From: an uncultured Nitrospira sp.
GTDB lineage: Bacteria > Nitrospirota > Nitrospiria > Nitrospirales > Nitrospiraceae
DNA: 57,154 nucleotides
Assembly (NCBI GenBank): GCA_946479785.1
Contig: CAMLHQ010000009.1
Span: 1-57,154, forward strand
Direction of reading: 5' to 3'
Below, piece by piece: positions 1 to 9,597 of this stretch; within the stretch, counting starts at the first letter, position 1; the number at the start of each line of letters is the position of its first letter. The notes under the pieces were generated by a model. It did not search any database, had not been told where the DNA came from, and worked only from the letters and a program-made list of their open reading frames with translations. A program made the translations under genes and the position numbers.

Positions 1-1007
1 TTCTGCCGAGAAATGATGTTTTGTTTCACCGCACCGGCCAACTGCACAATCTTTCTGCGAATCCTCCCACCCCTACAATAACGATTATAATGATCGTAGT
101 GATATTGAACGGTATGAAGATGAACCTGCACCCGGTCCCGCAGCGCATCGGCAGGCACATTGCAGGCTTTGCTCAAGTTGTTTGCTGCCTCATTTAAGAC
201 ATCCTCTAGCTCCCCTAAATCGACAGTCCCGAGAGCGCGATCGTATGCCCCATGAGAAAATGCAGCGAGATCGAGAATGGCAGGGTCGTGCTTAACCCTC
301 CCCGTCACCCACGCCAGATTGCTGATACTCGTGTTGATGACATGATCCAGGAGCGGATTGCCTATTCCTTTCGAGAGACTCTTCGGAGTGTCCCGATAAA
401 TTTGTAAGACTTCGGGTATATTGGCCACATCAAACTCTCGAGCGACTCGAGACCACAACTCGTAATCTTCAGCTGCTCTTCCCATGCTCTCTGCTACATA
501 ACTTCCCACGCGATCGACAACAGTTTTTCGTATCATCATAGAACTATGAACAAAAGGATTATCAAACAAGAGTTCATATTTCAGGACGTGGTTTTCGGAA
601 GAGTGGTTGTGTGCTTTCCCTACCTCCTTTCTCTCGGATAAAACCGTTGCCCAGGTACCCACAAGCCCGTAATCCTGGTGCGTTTCCAGAAACTCAACTT
701 GTCTCTCAAATCTTTTCGGCAGCGCCACATCATCCGCATCCTGTCTCGCAAGATAGACTCCGCGCGCCAGTTGAATAGCGCGATTAAGCGTCCCGACGAT
801 TCCCAGGTTCATCTGCTGAAAAGCACGAATTCTCGGATCCTGCACTGTTTCGATTGTGTGCCATGAATCATCAGTGGAGCCGTCATTAATAATGATCAGT
901 TCAAAGCGGTGATAGGATTGCCTTAGGATGCTGTCGATCGCCTCGCGCAAATACGACCCACCGTTAAACACAGGGAGAAGCACGCTGACGAAAGGCTCGT
1001 TAACCAT
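1..1007 (-). CDS. Family 2 glycosyltransferase (3' end cut by window edge)
   Basis: An open frame runs from an ATG at 1007 to the window edge without a stop, giving about 335 residues; the C-terminus lies outside. The N-terminus reads as a GT-A fold family 2 transferase: FVSVLLPVFNGG opens the first beta strand, LIIINDGSTDDS is the nucleotide-binding loop, and ARQDADD supplies the DXD metal/nucleotide-sugar motif at about residue 90. A later AAEDYELWSRVA segment resembles the ED(Y)xLW catalytic-base region of this family. It would transfer a sugar from a nucleotide sugar onto a growing surface glycan at the inner face of the cytoplasmic membrane. It is the last visible gene of the minus-strand polysaccharide cluster and lies 25 bp after a methyltransferase. 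Acceptor and sugar cannot be predicted. Confidence 0.88.
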   Translation of the reverse strand, partial: MVNEPFVSVLLPVFNGGSYLREAIDSILRQSYHRFELIIINDGSTDDSWHTIETVQDPRIRAFQQMNLGIVGTLNRAIQLARGVYLARQDADDVALPKRFERQVEFLETHQDYGLVGTWATVLSERKEVGKAHNHSSENHVLKYELLFDNPFVHSSMMIRKTVVDRVGSYVAESMGRAAEDYELWSRVAREFDVANIPEVLQIYRDTPKSLSKGIGNPLLDHVINTSISNLAWVTGRVKHDPAILDLAAFSHGAYDRALGTVDLGELEDVLNEAANNLSKACNVPADALRDRVQVHLHTVQYHYDHYNRYCRGGRIRRKIVQLAGAVKQNIISRQ

Positions 1008-1032
1008 GTCGCTTGCCTTTCAGGATCCTGGT

Positions 1033-1866
1033 TCATCCCGTCTTGACAGCTTCCACCAGATATCCGACGGTGAACTCTTCCACGGGCACTGCTGCATCCA
1101 ATTGCGCAAGATATCTCGGGAGCCAATCGGTCAGCATAAATCGCGCAAGCATCGACAGCTTCTGCGGAGCCTTCTCGACAAGCACCCGGCCTGCCCGGTA
1201 CGTCTCCTGCGCGACGTTTCGCATGAGCCCTCCGATAGGTCTAACCTCACGGACCTTCAAACCGCATTCGGCTAAGTACTTCGCGTAAAAATGCGGCGTA
1301 TACCCACCATAAAAATGGAACGGCTGCTGATGCAGTCCACTCCCCAACGGAGCGGTGATAAATAGCCTGCCGCTCTTGGCGAGCACCCTTGAAAGCTCCT
1401 TCAGGACCGCAACAGGCTGAGGAACATGCTCCAGCACTTCGGTGCAAAGAACCGCATCAAAGTAGTTATCATCCACCGGAATATTCGTGATGTCGCAAGC
1501 ATAATCCAGCTGCCCGTAAGACCAGCTGTCGGCTAACACTCCTCCCGTCGTGCCACCGTATTGAGCAAAATCCTGAGTTCTGTACTCGCAATGAGAAAAC
1601 AGCTTGCGATACCGGCATTCTCCCGCCCCCGCATCCAGCACCCGAGATCCCGGCTGGAGCGACGCAGCCATCTGGGCAACCCACGTATCTCGTGTATACG
1701 CGCCGAAGTTCGCAATGTGATCCATGACGGCGACATGATCCCCGGACTTGCGGGATCCCATCTCTGCTGCAAGCGACAGGAGCTCACCAGCCAGTCTCGG
1801 ATCAAGGCATGGAAACCGGCGAACGATCTTCCTAACAAGTATTGGCAGCGACCACTGTCCGCTCAT
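1033..1866 (-). CDS. Class I SAM-dependent methyltransferase
   Basis: This 277-residue protein has the Rossmann-type methyltransferase signature: motif I is VLDAGAGECRYRKLF near residue 95 and a post-motif region VLCTEVLEHVPQPVAVLKEL matches the Methyltransf_11 pattern. The segment after it (GRLFITAPLGSG) is the usual beta-strand 5. The closest broad class is methyltransferases that act on sugars or glycan intermediates in O-antigen clusters, but the substrate cannot be read from sequence. It sits between another methyltransferase (14 bp upstream) and a glycosyltransferase (25 bp downstream), so co-transcription is likely. Start is the ATG at 1866, preceded by a weak GGAT-type ribosome site. 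Function class is secure; role in glycan methylation is inferred from context. Confidence 0.85.
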   Translation of the reverse strand: MSGQWSLPILVRKIVRRFPCLDPRLAGELLSLAAEMGSRKSGDHVAVMDHIANFGAYTRDTWVAQMAASLQPGSRVLDAGAGECRYRKLFSHCEYRTQDFAQYGGTTGGVLADSWSYGQLDYACDITNIPVDDNYFDAVLCTEVLEHVPQPVAVLKELSRVLAKSGRLFITAPLGSGLHQQPFHFYGGYTPHFYAKYLAECGLKVREVRPIGGLMRNVAQETYRAGRVLVEKAPQKLSMLARFMLTDWLPRYLAQLDAAVPVEEFTVGYLVEAVKTG

Positions 1867-1880
1867 ATCAACGATCCCTA

Positions 1881-2840
1881 CTACATCCTCTTGGCGACGA
1901 CAGCAAAATCCGAGCAGAGCAGTTTTCGAAATACACTCTCAACAAGAATCATCAGATACCGTCCATCCGACTCCAACCCTGTTATCGCAAAGTACGGGTT
2001 TCTCACCCTTGCCACGTCTGCGAACCCATGCCGCAACATTGTGCTCATCACTTTATAGCCGTAGTAAGCAAGAGGCGCCGATTCGACAATCGAGAATCCA
2101 TAAGTTTTAAGCAGCGTCTCGAGTCCTCGATGGGTATACAGGACTCGATGGCAGGGCTTCCAGCAGTTGATGTCCCAGCGTAACTCTTCCGGGCTATACA
2201 CACGTGCAGTAATGATGGGAAGACGCAGCAGAAGGAGCCCGTCCCGGGTGAGACAAGCCGCGGCGTTGTCCAAAAATGCTGCGGGATCGTCGAGATGCTC
2301 AAACACTGCGTTGCAATACAGCACGTCAACCCTGGACGAGACTTTATTCCCCAATGCAACGCGATCGCTGAACTGAGGATTCGACGCTCGGAATCTGGAC
2401 ACGGCTTCACAGCTCACATCAATGCCGTACATGTTGGCTCCGGCCTTCAGATAGTTCGCCAGCTCATGTCCCGAACCAAAACCCACTTCGACAGATTTGT
2501 GGGCGGCGATGATGCTCTTTGACATGTGATCGAGCACGGCGTGGAAGGCTTCCCGTTCTTTCGCATGAACAGCCGAATAGATATTCTCCCACCTATGGAA
2601 CTGCCGGTATCGTTTTTCGATCGCATGCCGCGTGGCATCGGAATAGACTTCGTCGAAGTATGTAGCGTTGTCAGCCTCGGCGCTCAGGACGGAGACGTAA
2701 TTCGCACTTCCGCACGCGCCACAGATTGAGTAGGTGTCAACCTCCGCGCCATGCAGCTCCTTGCCGCAGGCCCGACACGGCAGGGAATCCCTCGCCGAAC
2801 CGGTGACATACATGGGGTCACTCACGACAGATATGGCCAC
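1881..2840 (-). CDS. SAM-dependent methyltransferase with N-terminal zinc-ribbon-like four-Cys motif
   Basis: The 319-residue product begins with a CRACGKEL ... CGACGSANY pair of CxxC knuckles (residues about 22-45), followed by a class I methyltransferase domain whose glycine motif is SVEVGFGSGHELANYL and whose later VLYCNAVFEHLDDPAAFLDN segment is typical of Methyltransf_23/11 proteins. This architecture resembles sugar C-methyltransferases and other polysaccharide-locus methyltransferases that carry an N-terminal zinc-binding motif, but the dedicated C-methyltransferase C-terminal domain is not obvious here. The chosen start is a GTG at 2840. It lies 7 bp after a glycosyltransferase and 14 bp before the next methyltransferase. 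Methylation of a surface glycan is inferred. Confidence 0.82.
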   Translation of the reverse strand: MAISVVSDPMYVTGSARDSLPCRACGKELHGAEVDTYSICGACGSANYVSVLSAEADNATYFDEVYSDATRHAIEKRYRQFHRWENIYSAVHAKEREAFHAVLDHMSKSIIAAHKSVEVGFGSGHELANYLKAGANMYGIDVSCEAVSRFRASNPQFSDRVALGNKVSSRVDVLYCNAVFEHLDDPAAFLDNAAACLTRDGLLLLRLPIITARVYSPEELRWDINCWKPCHRVLYTHRGLETLLKTYGFSIVESAPLAYYGYKVMSTMLRHGFADVARVRNPYFAITGLESDGRYLMILVESVFRKLLCSDFAVVAKRM

Positions 2841-2847
2841 GATGACA

Positions 2848-3768
2848 TCATCCTCCGGCTATTCTTCGAAAATCCCAATCAGTCTTACAGTACCTCTTGA
2901 TGCCATAGAAGATTCGTCGCTTGACTGAATTGAGCCAAGCGGTGAAAGACGCAGCCCACTTGCCAGATACTGGGAAATTGCGAGCTGTCCGGTGCACGTC
3001 CTCATGCGACTTCGTGACCCATGCGCCGATCTCGGGTTTGTCGTGGTGATAAAAGACACCTTGCCATTTGTCGATATAGGCACTCCAATCCGACCGCTCT
3101 CCCGACAGGTTGCTCGCACGGACCTTCTCATTGGTATGCGTAAAATGTTCGACGAACGCCGAGGGGCAGTCCACCACTTCATACCCTTGCTGCCACAATT
3201 TCAAACAGACATCCCCGTCCGCGTAATAGAACTGAAAGCGGTCTTGATCGATCCAGCCGACCTGCTCCAACGCCGACCGCACATACATGCCGTGGTTCAC
3301 GAACATCTTCCGGCCCAACGTCAGTCCGACCCAGTAGTCCTGTTGCTCAGGCCAGTTTCTCCAATAAAATGCGACCGCGCCGACCACCCGGCCCTGCGCC
3401 TGCAAGGATTGGCAGTGCTGCAGGGCGTTCATGACTGCGCCGGGGACCAACAGAGAATCGTCGCTTATCATCACGATGTATTGTCCTTCAGCACACTTAA
3501 AACCGAGATTCATGAAATAGCCCCAACTGCGCTTCCTGGTCACTCCTCCGTCAAGGCTGGACCGGTTATGCTGAGCAATGGTGATCACATCCTTCTGGCG
3601 AGCCAGCCAGCTGAGCGAACCATCGGTCGATCCCCCATCCACCACAATGATCTCGTAGGGAACAGCGATCCCGTTGAGACGAATGCTCTCGATCGCTTCC
3701 TTCAAGAATTCCTTCCGATTGTAGGACCCGAGAACGATGCTGACGATGCTGCGGCTCCCTGTGCTCAT
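2848..3768 (-). CDS. Family 2 glycosyltransferase
   Basis: The protein (306 residues from the ATG at 3768) starts with [20 protein letters not shown] and [16 protein letters not shown], the classic GT2 nucleotide-binding elements, and carries [13 protein letters not shown] as the DXD-equivalent. The C-terminal part ([19 protein letters not shown]) is the conserved D-containing catalytic region, followed by a basic tail. A longer frame reaches back to 3804 but would overlap the upstream gene by 14 bp from a TTG; the ATG at 3768 places the first beta strand at the usual distance from the N-terminus. It probably acts in the cytoplasm on a lipid-linked glycan in the same pathway as its neighbours. 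Confidence 0.86.
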   Translation of the reverse strand: MSTGSRSIVSIVLGSYNRKEFLKEAIESIRLNGIAVPYEIIVVDGGSTDGSLSWLARQKDVITIAQHNRSSLDGGVTRKRSWGYFMNLGFKCAEGQYIVMISDDSLLVPGAVMNALQHCQSLQAQGRVVGAVAFYWRNWPEQQDYWVGLTLGRKMFVNHGMYVRSALEQVGWIDQDRFQFYYADGDVCLKLWQQGYEVVDCPSAFVEHFTHTNEKVRASNLSGERSDWSAYIDKWQGVFYHHDKPEIGAWVTKSHEDVHRTARNFPVSGKWAASFTAWLNSVKRRIFYGIKRYCKTDWDFRRIAGG

Positions 3769-3790
3769 ACAATTAACCAACCCGATGGTT

Positions 3791-5002
3791 TCACGAAGCG
3801 GCAACTTCTCGACAGAGCCCCAGAAGAGAACGCCCGTGAAGCGCTGCGAATTCTCTTTCCTCCGCCAACGCTTTTTGTTCTCCGGCGAAATCGGGGCCGG
3901 GACTCAACGTTTCCCAATGTGACGCCAACAGGTCCGCCAACGTATCCGGCTCATCGCATGGAAAGAACCCCGTCGCGCCGGGAACCTGTTCACGGTGAAC
4001 GGGAATATCCGAGCACAGCAAAGGCCGTCCGAGTGCCTTGGCGTCCTGCACCACCGTACTCCAACCCTCAAAGCGGGAAGGCTGAATCACGATCTCCGCG
4101 GCGCGCATCAAATCGATCACATCGTCGCGCGGCACCTCTCCAAGCAGCGTCACCTGATCCGACAGACCACTCGTCGCCACTGACTGCAACAATCTCGACA
4201 AGAGCCGGTTGCCCGGATCCCTGTGATCGGCCGGCAATCCGGTCATTACCACAGGAATTCGTACGCCCTTCCGCCGGAGCCGGCGAAGTCCTTCCACCAC
4301 TAGCTCGTGATTCTTGTGCACCCACAATTGGTTGACGACCAAAGCGAACTTATCCGGCAGGTGATACTTGCAACGGGTCCCAATCGGATCGCCGGAGGGT
4401 GATTCAAAGGCAACCAGAGACGGGAACGACACGACGCGCGTTTTATGGGCGAGAGCCGGGGCAAATGCCGCGAAGTGGCCATAGGCAGTGCGGCTGGACA
4501 GCAGTACAACATCGGCACGCTCCGCAAGACTTCGAAACATGCGATCTCGATTCCGACGCTCTTCCTCAGTGAAGTAATGAGGCAGATGGCGGTGCTGAAA
4601 ATCCGGGATCCATCCAATGGTCCTGACTCCTGCTGTCCAGTCTGGCACTACGCCAGGCGGTAGCAAGACGGGAATACCGTACTCGCTGGCCGTCGCATAG
4701 GCGTTAAAGGTAACCTTTGGATCAGGCCGGCTCCACATGCGCCTCAGCAGTCTCTGGCTCAAGGAACGGGAGACCCTGGGGGGTAGCCCAAGCAGCGGAG
4801 ACGGCACTTGCAGGACTTTCACCGGCAGCTTGTATTTCGCCAGATTCGCCTCGTTCTCTGTCAGCACTATTACTTCTGTCCCGTCTCGTCGACAGGCTTG
4901 CGCCAAAGACCAGGTCAGCATGCGGGTAAACGTCGCACCAGCGGTCCAGTCAGGACTTGTAAAATCCAACACGCCGATTCGTCGTAGGTTGGTTTTATCC
5001 AT
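3791..5002 (-). CDS. Family 4-type (GT-B) glycosyltransferase
   Basis: About 403 residues from the ATG at 5002. The C-terminal half holds the GT-B donor-binding pattern: [20 protein letters not shown] (glycogen-synthase-like strand), then [20 protein letters not shown], the E(x7)E motif region that binds the nucleotide sugar. The N-terminal half ([20 protein letters not shown]) is the acceptor domain. A frame continues upstream to 5242 but those residues lie inside the epimerase gene and are shadow sequence; the ATG overlaps the epimerase stop by 8 bp, suggesting translational coupling. Likely a retaining glycosyltransferase of the surface-polysaccharide pathway. Confidence 0.87.
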   Translation of the reverse strand: MDKTNLRRIGVLDFTSPDWTAGATFTRMLTWSLAQACRRDGTEVIVLTENEANLAKYKLPVKVLQVPSPLLGLPPRVSRSLSQRLLRRMWSRPDPKVTFNAYATASEYGIPVLLPPGVVPDWTAGVRTIGWIPDFQHRHLPHYFTEEERRNRDRMFRSLAERADVVLLSSRTAYGHFAAFAPALAHKTRVVSFPSLVAFESPSGDPIGTRCKYHLPDKFALVVNQLWVHKNHELVVEGLRRLRRKGVRIPVVMTGLPADHRDPGNRLLSRLLQSVATSGLSDQVTLLGEVPRDDVIDLMRAAEIVIQPSRFEGWSTVVQDAKALGRPLLCSDIPVHREQVPGATGFFPCDEPDTLADLLASHWETLSPGPDFAGEQKALAEEREFAALHGRSLLGLCREVAAS

Positions 5003-5942
5003 CACAACATGCCTTCTCAGACTTGGCCTGCCATGCCTCCACGCAGGTACGAAGTGTCGCCAGAAAGGGGCGCGGCCGCCACAGGGAAACAAGCGCGCGC
5101 AGACGAGACACATCCGCGCACCACCGAAGCGGATCTCCTGGCCTCCTGCGTCCCCGGCAACGAATGGATTTGCTCGAGCCCATGAGATCGCGAAGGCGCC
5201 CGGCCAGTTCCCGGACGGCCATCTGTTCACCACTGGCCACATTGACTATCCGGAATGCGCCAGACGGAGGGAGACTCGCCCGATCTCTCCCAAGTCCCAT
5301 CATGGCTGATGCCACCTCGCCCACATGAAGGTAATCCCGAACTTCTTCTCCAGTGCCTTCCAGCCAGACAATCGGTTCAGGTCCCGCGAACTGCGTGTAT
5401 AAGTCCCAGACAAGCAAGCGCCGCTGCCATTCTCCGAACACCGAAAACAGCCGACAGACCACGATGTTCAATTCAAAGCAGACTGCGTATTCTTTCGCCA
5501 ACAATTCACAGGCGGCCTTGTGAAACCCATAGGGCGAAATCGGCGCAATCGGCTCGTCTTCCGAAACCGGAAGATGAGCCGGATTGCCATACACCGCCGC
5601 GCTTGAAGGAAACAGGATCACCGGTTTTCTTTCAGAGCGTCTGACGCTATCCAACACGTTGGCCCAAGCCGAAACCGATCCACGAAAATCGTCTAGCGGA
5701 GCGCTCATGGACCCACCCACAGAAGCCGGTCCTGCTGCATGCACCACCATGTCAGGGTCATAGTTCTTGATCAGCTCCGCCAGATCAGTCTGCCCGACAT
5801 CGAGATGCACATACCGGCCCGGCCAATCGAGCCGAGGCTGGCTGGAGCGTCCGATCCCTAAGACGTCGTCACCGACTTCCACGGCACAGCGCCCGACGGC
5901 CTGTCCGATGAAACCTTGACTTCCCGTGACCAGAACCCTCAT
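4995..5942 (-). CDS. NAD-dependent epimerase/dehydratase (extended SDR)
   Basis: The 315-residue protein begins [18 protein letters not shown], the GxxGxxG NAD(P)-binding motif at the very N-terminus, which decides the start at 5942. The SDR triad is visible as a serine in LFPSSAAVYG and YxxxK in SPYGFHKAACELL. A DYLHVGEVASAM segment is typical of nucleotide-sugar epimerases and dehydratases. The substrate (for example UDP- or GDP-hexose) cannot be told. The start codon overlaps the stop of the upstream methyltransferase in an ATGA, and its own stop overlaps the next glycosyltransferase, so the three genes are likely translated in series. It would supply or modify an activated sugar for the glycan made by this cluster. 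Confidence 0.9.
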   Translation of the reverse strand: MRVLVTGSQGFIGQAVGRCAVEVGDDVLGIGRSSQPRLDWPGRYVHLDVGQTDLAELIKNYDPDMVVHAAGPASVGGSMSAPLDDFRGSVSAWANVLDSVRRSERKPVILFPSSAAVYGNPAHLPVSEDEPIAPISPYGFHKAACELLAKEYAVCFELNIVVCRLFSVFGEWQRRLLVWDLYTQFAGPEPIVWLEGTGEEVRDYLHVGEVASAMMGLGRDRASLPPSGAFRIVNVASGEQMAVRELAGRLRDLMGSSKSIRCRGRRRPGDPLRWCADVSRLRALVSLWRPRPFLATLRTCVEAWQAKSEKACCDG

Positions 5943-6775
5943 GGTTTCTCCAACAGAAAGCTGTACAAACGTCCCGGAGTCCGATCCTGTCTCGTCACGC
6001 GTTTTATCTGCATCGCCCGGAAGTGCGGTAGACGTTGCAGCCATCGGCCGGCCCCGCCCCAACCGGTCCTTATAATCTCGTCGAGCAATGCCTGACGCTC
6101 TGCCTCCGTCCCGGGATAAAAGTTCAAGATCGACTCCAGCGGCCCCCAGGCGTCTACAAGCCGCAGCCCGGCCGATTCAAACGCACCGAGATAAACGGGA
6201 AGAGCATACGCCGCTTCACCGCCATACAGTCCATGCAGCGGGTGCGCGGCACGGAAGGAGGCCAGTTGTTCTTCGTCATCAGCGACGTGCTCCCGTACAG
6301 CGAGTAACAGTCCTCCCGGCCGCAGCACTCTGGCTGTTTCCTTAGCCATGCCTGCCAAGCTGGAAGCATGATGGAACACTTGACGGGCGTGCACGGCATC
6401 AAACGTTTCGTCGGAGAACAGCAGACGTTCGCCGTCGCATTGTATAAGGGACACGTCCAGTCTGGCGTCTTGAGCGAGTGATCGAATTGCACCGGCTCCC
6501 ACTTCATCGCTGGGATCGGGCTCTACGGCTATGACTCGCCACCCATTCCTGGCCAAGGCAAAGCTCGCAATACCGTTTCCTGCTCCCAGATCCAAAACCG
6601 TCCGACCATTTCCGGCGCCCAATAGGCGCACGACTTCGGCAAATTCTTCGCCTCGTGCGTACCGCTCGGCGGCTTTCTGAACAGGCAGGTCAAAATAGTT
6701 GTCGCACACCGCCCGCGCATGATCGGGTTGTGCGCGAAACCATCGAACCGCCTCTTCCCAGCTGATTCCGTTCAC
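5939..6775 (-). CDS. Class I SAM-dependent methyltransferase
   Basis: The 278-residue protein shows motif I as [17 protein letters not shown] (about residue 60), an acidic strand-2 end in [12 protein letters not shown], and a Methyltransf_11-type [20 protein letters not shown] segment. The remainder contains [11 protein letters not shown], the usual strand 5. It overlaps its neighbours by ATGA on both sides (acyltransferase stop upstream, epimerase start downstream), which argues for tight co-translation. This is the third methyltransferase of the cluster, so glycan O-methylation is plausible, though small-molecule or ubiquinone-like substrates cannot be excluded. Confidence 0.85.
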   Translation of the reverse strand: MNGISWEEAVRWFRAQPDHARAVCDNYFDLPVQKAAERYARGEEFAEVVRLLGAGNGRTVLDLGAGNGIASFALARNGWRVIAVEPDPSDEVGAGAIRSLAQDARLDVSLIQCDGERLLFSDETFDAVHARQVFHHASSLAGMAKETARVLRPGGLLLAVREHVADDEEQLASFRAAHPLHGLYGGEAAYALPVYLGAFESAGLRLVDAWGPLESILNFYPGTEAERQALLDEIIRTGWGGAGRWLQRLPHFRAMQIKRVTRQDRTPGRLYSFLLEKP

Positions 6776-7410
6776 AGACTTTCTCGTTCTTCGTCCGTCA
6801 ACGGACGAATGGTCTTGGCAGGATTCCCTCCGACAAGAGTCCAGGCAGGCACGTCACACGTCACGACGCTGCCAGCGCCGATCACCGAGCCTTCTCCAAT
6901 CGTCACCCCTTTCAGCACGATGGCTCGGGCGCCGAGCCATGCTTTATTGCCGATTCGAACCGGCCGTCTCGTCACGTGGGTCCAATCTTTGGTCCCTTTC
7001 ATCCAGTCCCGGACATCAAACCGCCGCCGGTCGAAACACAAGGCATGCGAATCGTGATCCATGATCAGCACTTCGAAGGCAATCAGGACGTCGTCGCCGA
7101 TCTCGATCTTGCAGGCGGCATCCACTAATGTTCCTCCGCCCAGATGGCAGCGGGAACCTATCCGCACCTCCGCCTGTTGCGCTTCGAGCACAATCGCCGC
7201 TTCGATATTGCTGTCTGCTCCGATGGAGAGCGAACAGCCGGGAGGGTTTCTCACGGTGAGACGCGCCGCATCTATGCGCGTACCGGTCCCGATTGAGCAC
7301 CGGCCCTGCAGCAGGCGCGACCACGTGGCGGCAGGGTCGCCGAGCGAACAGCCGCCGGCAGGCGCATCCTCTTGAAATCCCTTCAGCAGGCTTTGAATGA
7401 ATTGCATCAT
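6772..7410 (-). CDS. Left-handed beta-helix (hexapeptide) acyltransferase
   Basis: A 212-residue protein built of repeated hexapeptide turns, clear in [20 protein letters not shown] and [20 protein letters not shown]. The end ([15 protein letters not shown]) is the signature C-terminal coil of LbetaH acetyltransferases such as the maltose/galactoside and NeuD/WbbJ groups. The catalytic histidine is probably in [10 protein letters not shown]. It would acetylate or otherwise acylate a sugar of the polysaccharide using an acyl-CoA donor. The stop overlaps the start of the next methyltransferase. Substrate is unknown. Confidence 0.88.
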   Translation of the reverse strand: MMQFIQSLLKGFQEDAPAGGCSLGDPAATWSRLLQGRCSIGTGTRIDAARLTVRNPPGCSLSIGADSNIEAAIVLEAQQAEVRIGSRCHLGGGTLVDAACKIEIGDDVLIAFEVLIMDHDSHALCFDRRRFDVRDWMKGTKDWTHVTRRPVRIGNKAWLGARAIVLKGVTIGEGSVIGAGSVVTCDVPAWTLVGGNPAKTIRPLTDEERESL

Positions 7411-7448
7411 GTCTACGCGAGTTGCCTTCCTTGCCCTCTATCTTCCAG

Positions 7449-8714
7449 CTAGCATTCCCGTTGCTCATGGCGCCAAGGTAGCTGCACAAGAATATTCCCG
7501 TACTGCCGCCCATTAAACCGCCACATCTCGCTTCCGGCTTCTTCAATCTTGAATTTCAGTATTCCATCATGCGCGTCGAACACTTCTACGTTCGGACGAT
7601 GGAGGCCCACGTGGAGAGAGTACGTGTCCGGCGCCAAGAATCTTCCTGGAATAGTCACGACAAAGAAATGCTTCCCAGGACAAAGACGTGTCGTGTCCCT
7701 TGAGACATCGGACAGATTGGAGGTAAATAGCGGAGCACCCAGCATGTTCGAAACTCTGAGACTGATGTCCGCATCGAGTATTTCACAACGCGCGAACACT
7801 TCCAGTCGTATCTCGAATCCTGAGATAACGCCCACACTCCTCACAGTCACTTCTTCACCCGGTGTCGTGACCCAACAGCGCGTCACGACCAACGGCGAGC
7901 CGGCATTGAGGGAAGGATCCAGTGAGACATCGGGGAGATCACCGCTGTCCTCCGATAAATAGCCTGCCACCACCGTTTCAGACCTGCCCAGCGCCGCAAC
8001 CCTCCCGGCGCGAAGCAACACCGCGCGGGAGCAGAGCTGCACGACGGCGCCAAGGTTATGGCTCACAAATAGAACGGTGCGCCCCCCCTTTGACATTTGG
8101 TCCATTTTCCCGAGGCATTTCTGTTGAAAGGCCGCATCACCTACCGCCAGCACTTCGTCGACTAGGAGAATATCGGAGGCGAGATGCGCGGAGACTGCAA
8201 AGGCCAGTCGCATATACATGCCGCTTGAATAGCGCTTTACAGGAGTATCGAGAAACCGCTTAATTTCAGCGAACTCAACAATTTCATCGAACTGCTTATC
8301 AATTTCACACTTCCTCATTCCAAGGACAGCGCCGTTTAAATAGATGTTTTCCCGACCTGTTAGCTCGGGATGAAAACCGGCCCCGACTTCCAGGAGCGAC
8401 CCCACTCGGCCACGGATGGTGGCTGCACCCGTCGTCGGCTTGACGATCCGTGACAGAATCTTGAGCAAGGTGCTTTTCCCCGATCCATTCCGCCCAATCA
8501 CGCCCACAACTTCTCCCGTCGCCACCTCGAACGAGATATCACGAAGGGCCCAAATGCTGTTATCCTCCGGCGTATCGACCCCATGACTTTTTACGGTGGT
8601 CCAAGCCGAGAGCGCCCCTCGGAACATTGCGCGAATGTTCCGGTGCAACTGAGGCTGAGCGCCGACCGTATAGCGCTTTCCGATGTTCTCTATATGAATC
8701 GCAACCTCGCCCAT
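7449..8714 (-). CDS. wzt: Polysaccharide ABC exporter, ATP-binding subunit with Wzt C-terminal domain
   Basis: The 421-residue protein has a complete nucleotide-binding domain: Walker A GRNGSGKST at about residues 74-82, the ABC signature YSSGMYMRLAFAVSAHL, and Walker B DILLVDEVLAVGD. The roughly 160 residues after residue 260 are beta-rich and correspond in place to the Wzt carbohydrate-binding domain that in E. coli O8/O9a recognises the capped end of the O-polysaccharide. Together with the permease 3 bp upstream it should export a lipid-linked O-polysaccharide across the inner membrane. The extended C-terminus matters because it suggests the exporter reads a terminal modification of the chain rather than being non-selective. 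Confidence 0.93.
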   Translation of the reverse strand: MGEVAIHIENIGKRYTVGAQPQLHRNIRAMFRGALSAWTTVKSHGVDTPEDNSIWALRDISFEVATGEVVGVIGRNGSGKSTLLKILSRIVKPTTGAATIRGRVGSLLEVGAGFHPELTGRENIYLNGAVLGMRKCEIDKQFDEIVEFAEIKRFLDTPVKRYSSGMYMRLAFAVSAHLASDILLVDEVLAVGDAAFQQKCLGKMDQMSKGGRTVLFVSHNLGAVVQLCSRAVLLRAGRVAALGRSETVVAGYLSEDSGDLPDVSLDPSLNAGSPLVVTRCWVTTPGEEVTVRSVGVISGFEIRLEVFARCEILDADISLRVSNMLGAPLFTSNLSDVSRDTTRLCPGKHFFVVTIPGRFLAPDTYSLHVGLHRPNVEVFDAHDGILKFKIEEAGSEMWRFNGRQYGNILVQLPWRHEQREC

Positions 8715-8717
8715 GGC

Positions 8718-9572
8718 TTACACCAGGTCTGCAAATGTTTCTTCAGTTCGCCGGAAGTAATAGAGGCCGGAAACGAGCACGATCAGAGAAGTCAGCACAG
8801 AAACAAGGCACATGGCCCCCGGTCTGCTTCCTGCGCCGAGTAGTGACCAGCGAAATCCCTCCACAACACTCGCCATGGGATTCAATCCGTACCAGATCCG
8901 CCATGACTCAGGGAGGAGACTGAGGGGATAGGCAACGGGGGTGGCGAACAACCATAGTTGCGTGAGAAATGGGAGGGCATGACCAACATCTCGATATCGC
9001 ACCTCCAATGCCGAACACCATAGGCCAATGCCCAACGCTGTGGCTAAAGCCAGCAAGAGAAATAGTGGCAGTGCCCATATGAGGCCGGGAAGCATCATGT
9101 TGTAGTACGTCATCATCGCGAACAACACGACTGCAGCGATCACAAAATCGACGAGACCTACCGCAAGGGAGGACAATGGTATGATCAATCGAGGGAAGTA
9201 CACCTTCGTAATGAGGTTTTGATTCCCCACAACACTGTGGCTGACGCTCGCAAGGGTCTGCGCGAAGAGCATCCACGGGAGCAGGGCGCAATACGTAAAG
9301 ACAGGATACGGTACGCCATCGGAAGGGATGCGGGCCAACCACCCTAAAAAAATGCTGAACACCAGCATGAGACATACCGGTTTGATGACGGCCCATGACA
9401 CACCAAGAATCGTTTGCTTGTAGCGAACACGGAGATCCCGCCACGCTAAGAACACAAGCAGTTCTCGAGCCTCCCATACCTCCTTGAGGTTAAGCGGCAC
9501 CCAACCCACCCCCGATGTGATGTGAATCGGGATTCCTGCGGAATCGTGAGCCGCCGACACGCCTGTCTTCAT
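8718..9572 (-). CDS. wzm: Polysaccharide ABC exporter, permease subunit
   Basis: The 284-residue protein is an ABC-2 type membrane protein: an amphipathic N-terminal segment ending LLVFLAWRDLRVRYKQTILG, followed by about six hydrophobic stretches and the GLNPMASVVEGFRW motif characteristic of Wzm/TagG/KpsM permeases. It forms the channel for the Wzt ATPase encoded immediately downstream. Start is the ATG at 9572 with a GAGGGTGGA ribosome site just upstream. Sits at the head of the glycan-building genes and after a CgeB-like glycosyltransferase. Confidence 0.93.
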   Translation of the reverse strand: MKTGVSAAHDSAGIPIHITSGVGWVPLNLKEVWEARELLVFLAWRDLRVRYKQTILGVSWAVIKPVCLMLVFSIFLGWLARIPSDGVPYPVFTYCALLPWMLFAQTLASVSHSVVGNQNLITKVYFPRLIIPLSSLAVGLVDFVIAAVVLFAMMTYYNMMLPGLIWALPLFLLLALATALGIGLWCSALEVRYRDVGHALPFLTQLWLFATPVAYPLSLLPESWRIWYGLNPMASVVEGFRWSLLGAGSRPGAMCLVSVLTSLIVLVSGLYYFRRTEETFADLV

Positions 9573-9597
9573 TCCACCCTCGTGCTATCCACGCGAA

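Noticed and set aside
2992..4335. 447-codon plus-strand open frame
   Set aside because: Lies antisense to two glycosyltransferase genes with clear motifs; its translation is low-complexity Arg/Pro-rich and has no family resemblance.
5003..5242. 80-residue N-terminal extension of the GT4 protein
   Set aside because: The frame is open only because it lies antiparallel within GC-rich epimerase codons; a proper start with GT-B fold follows at 5002.
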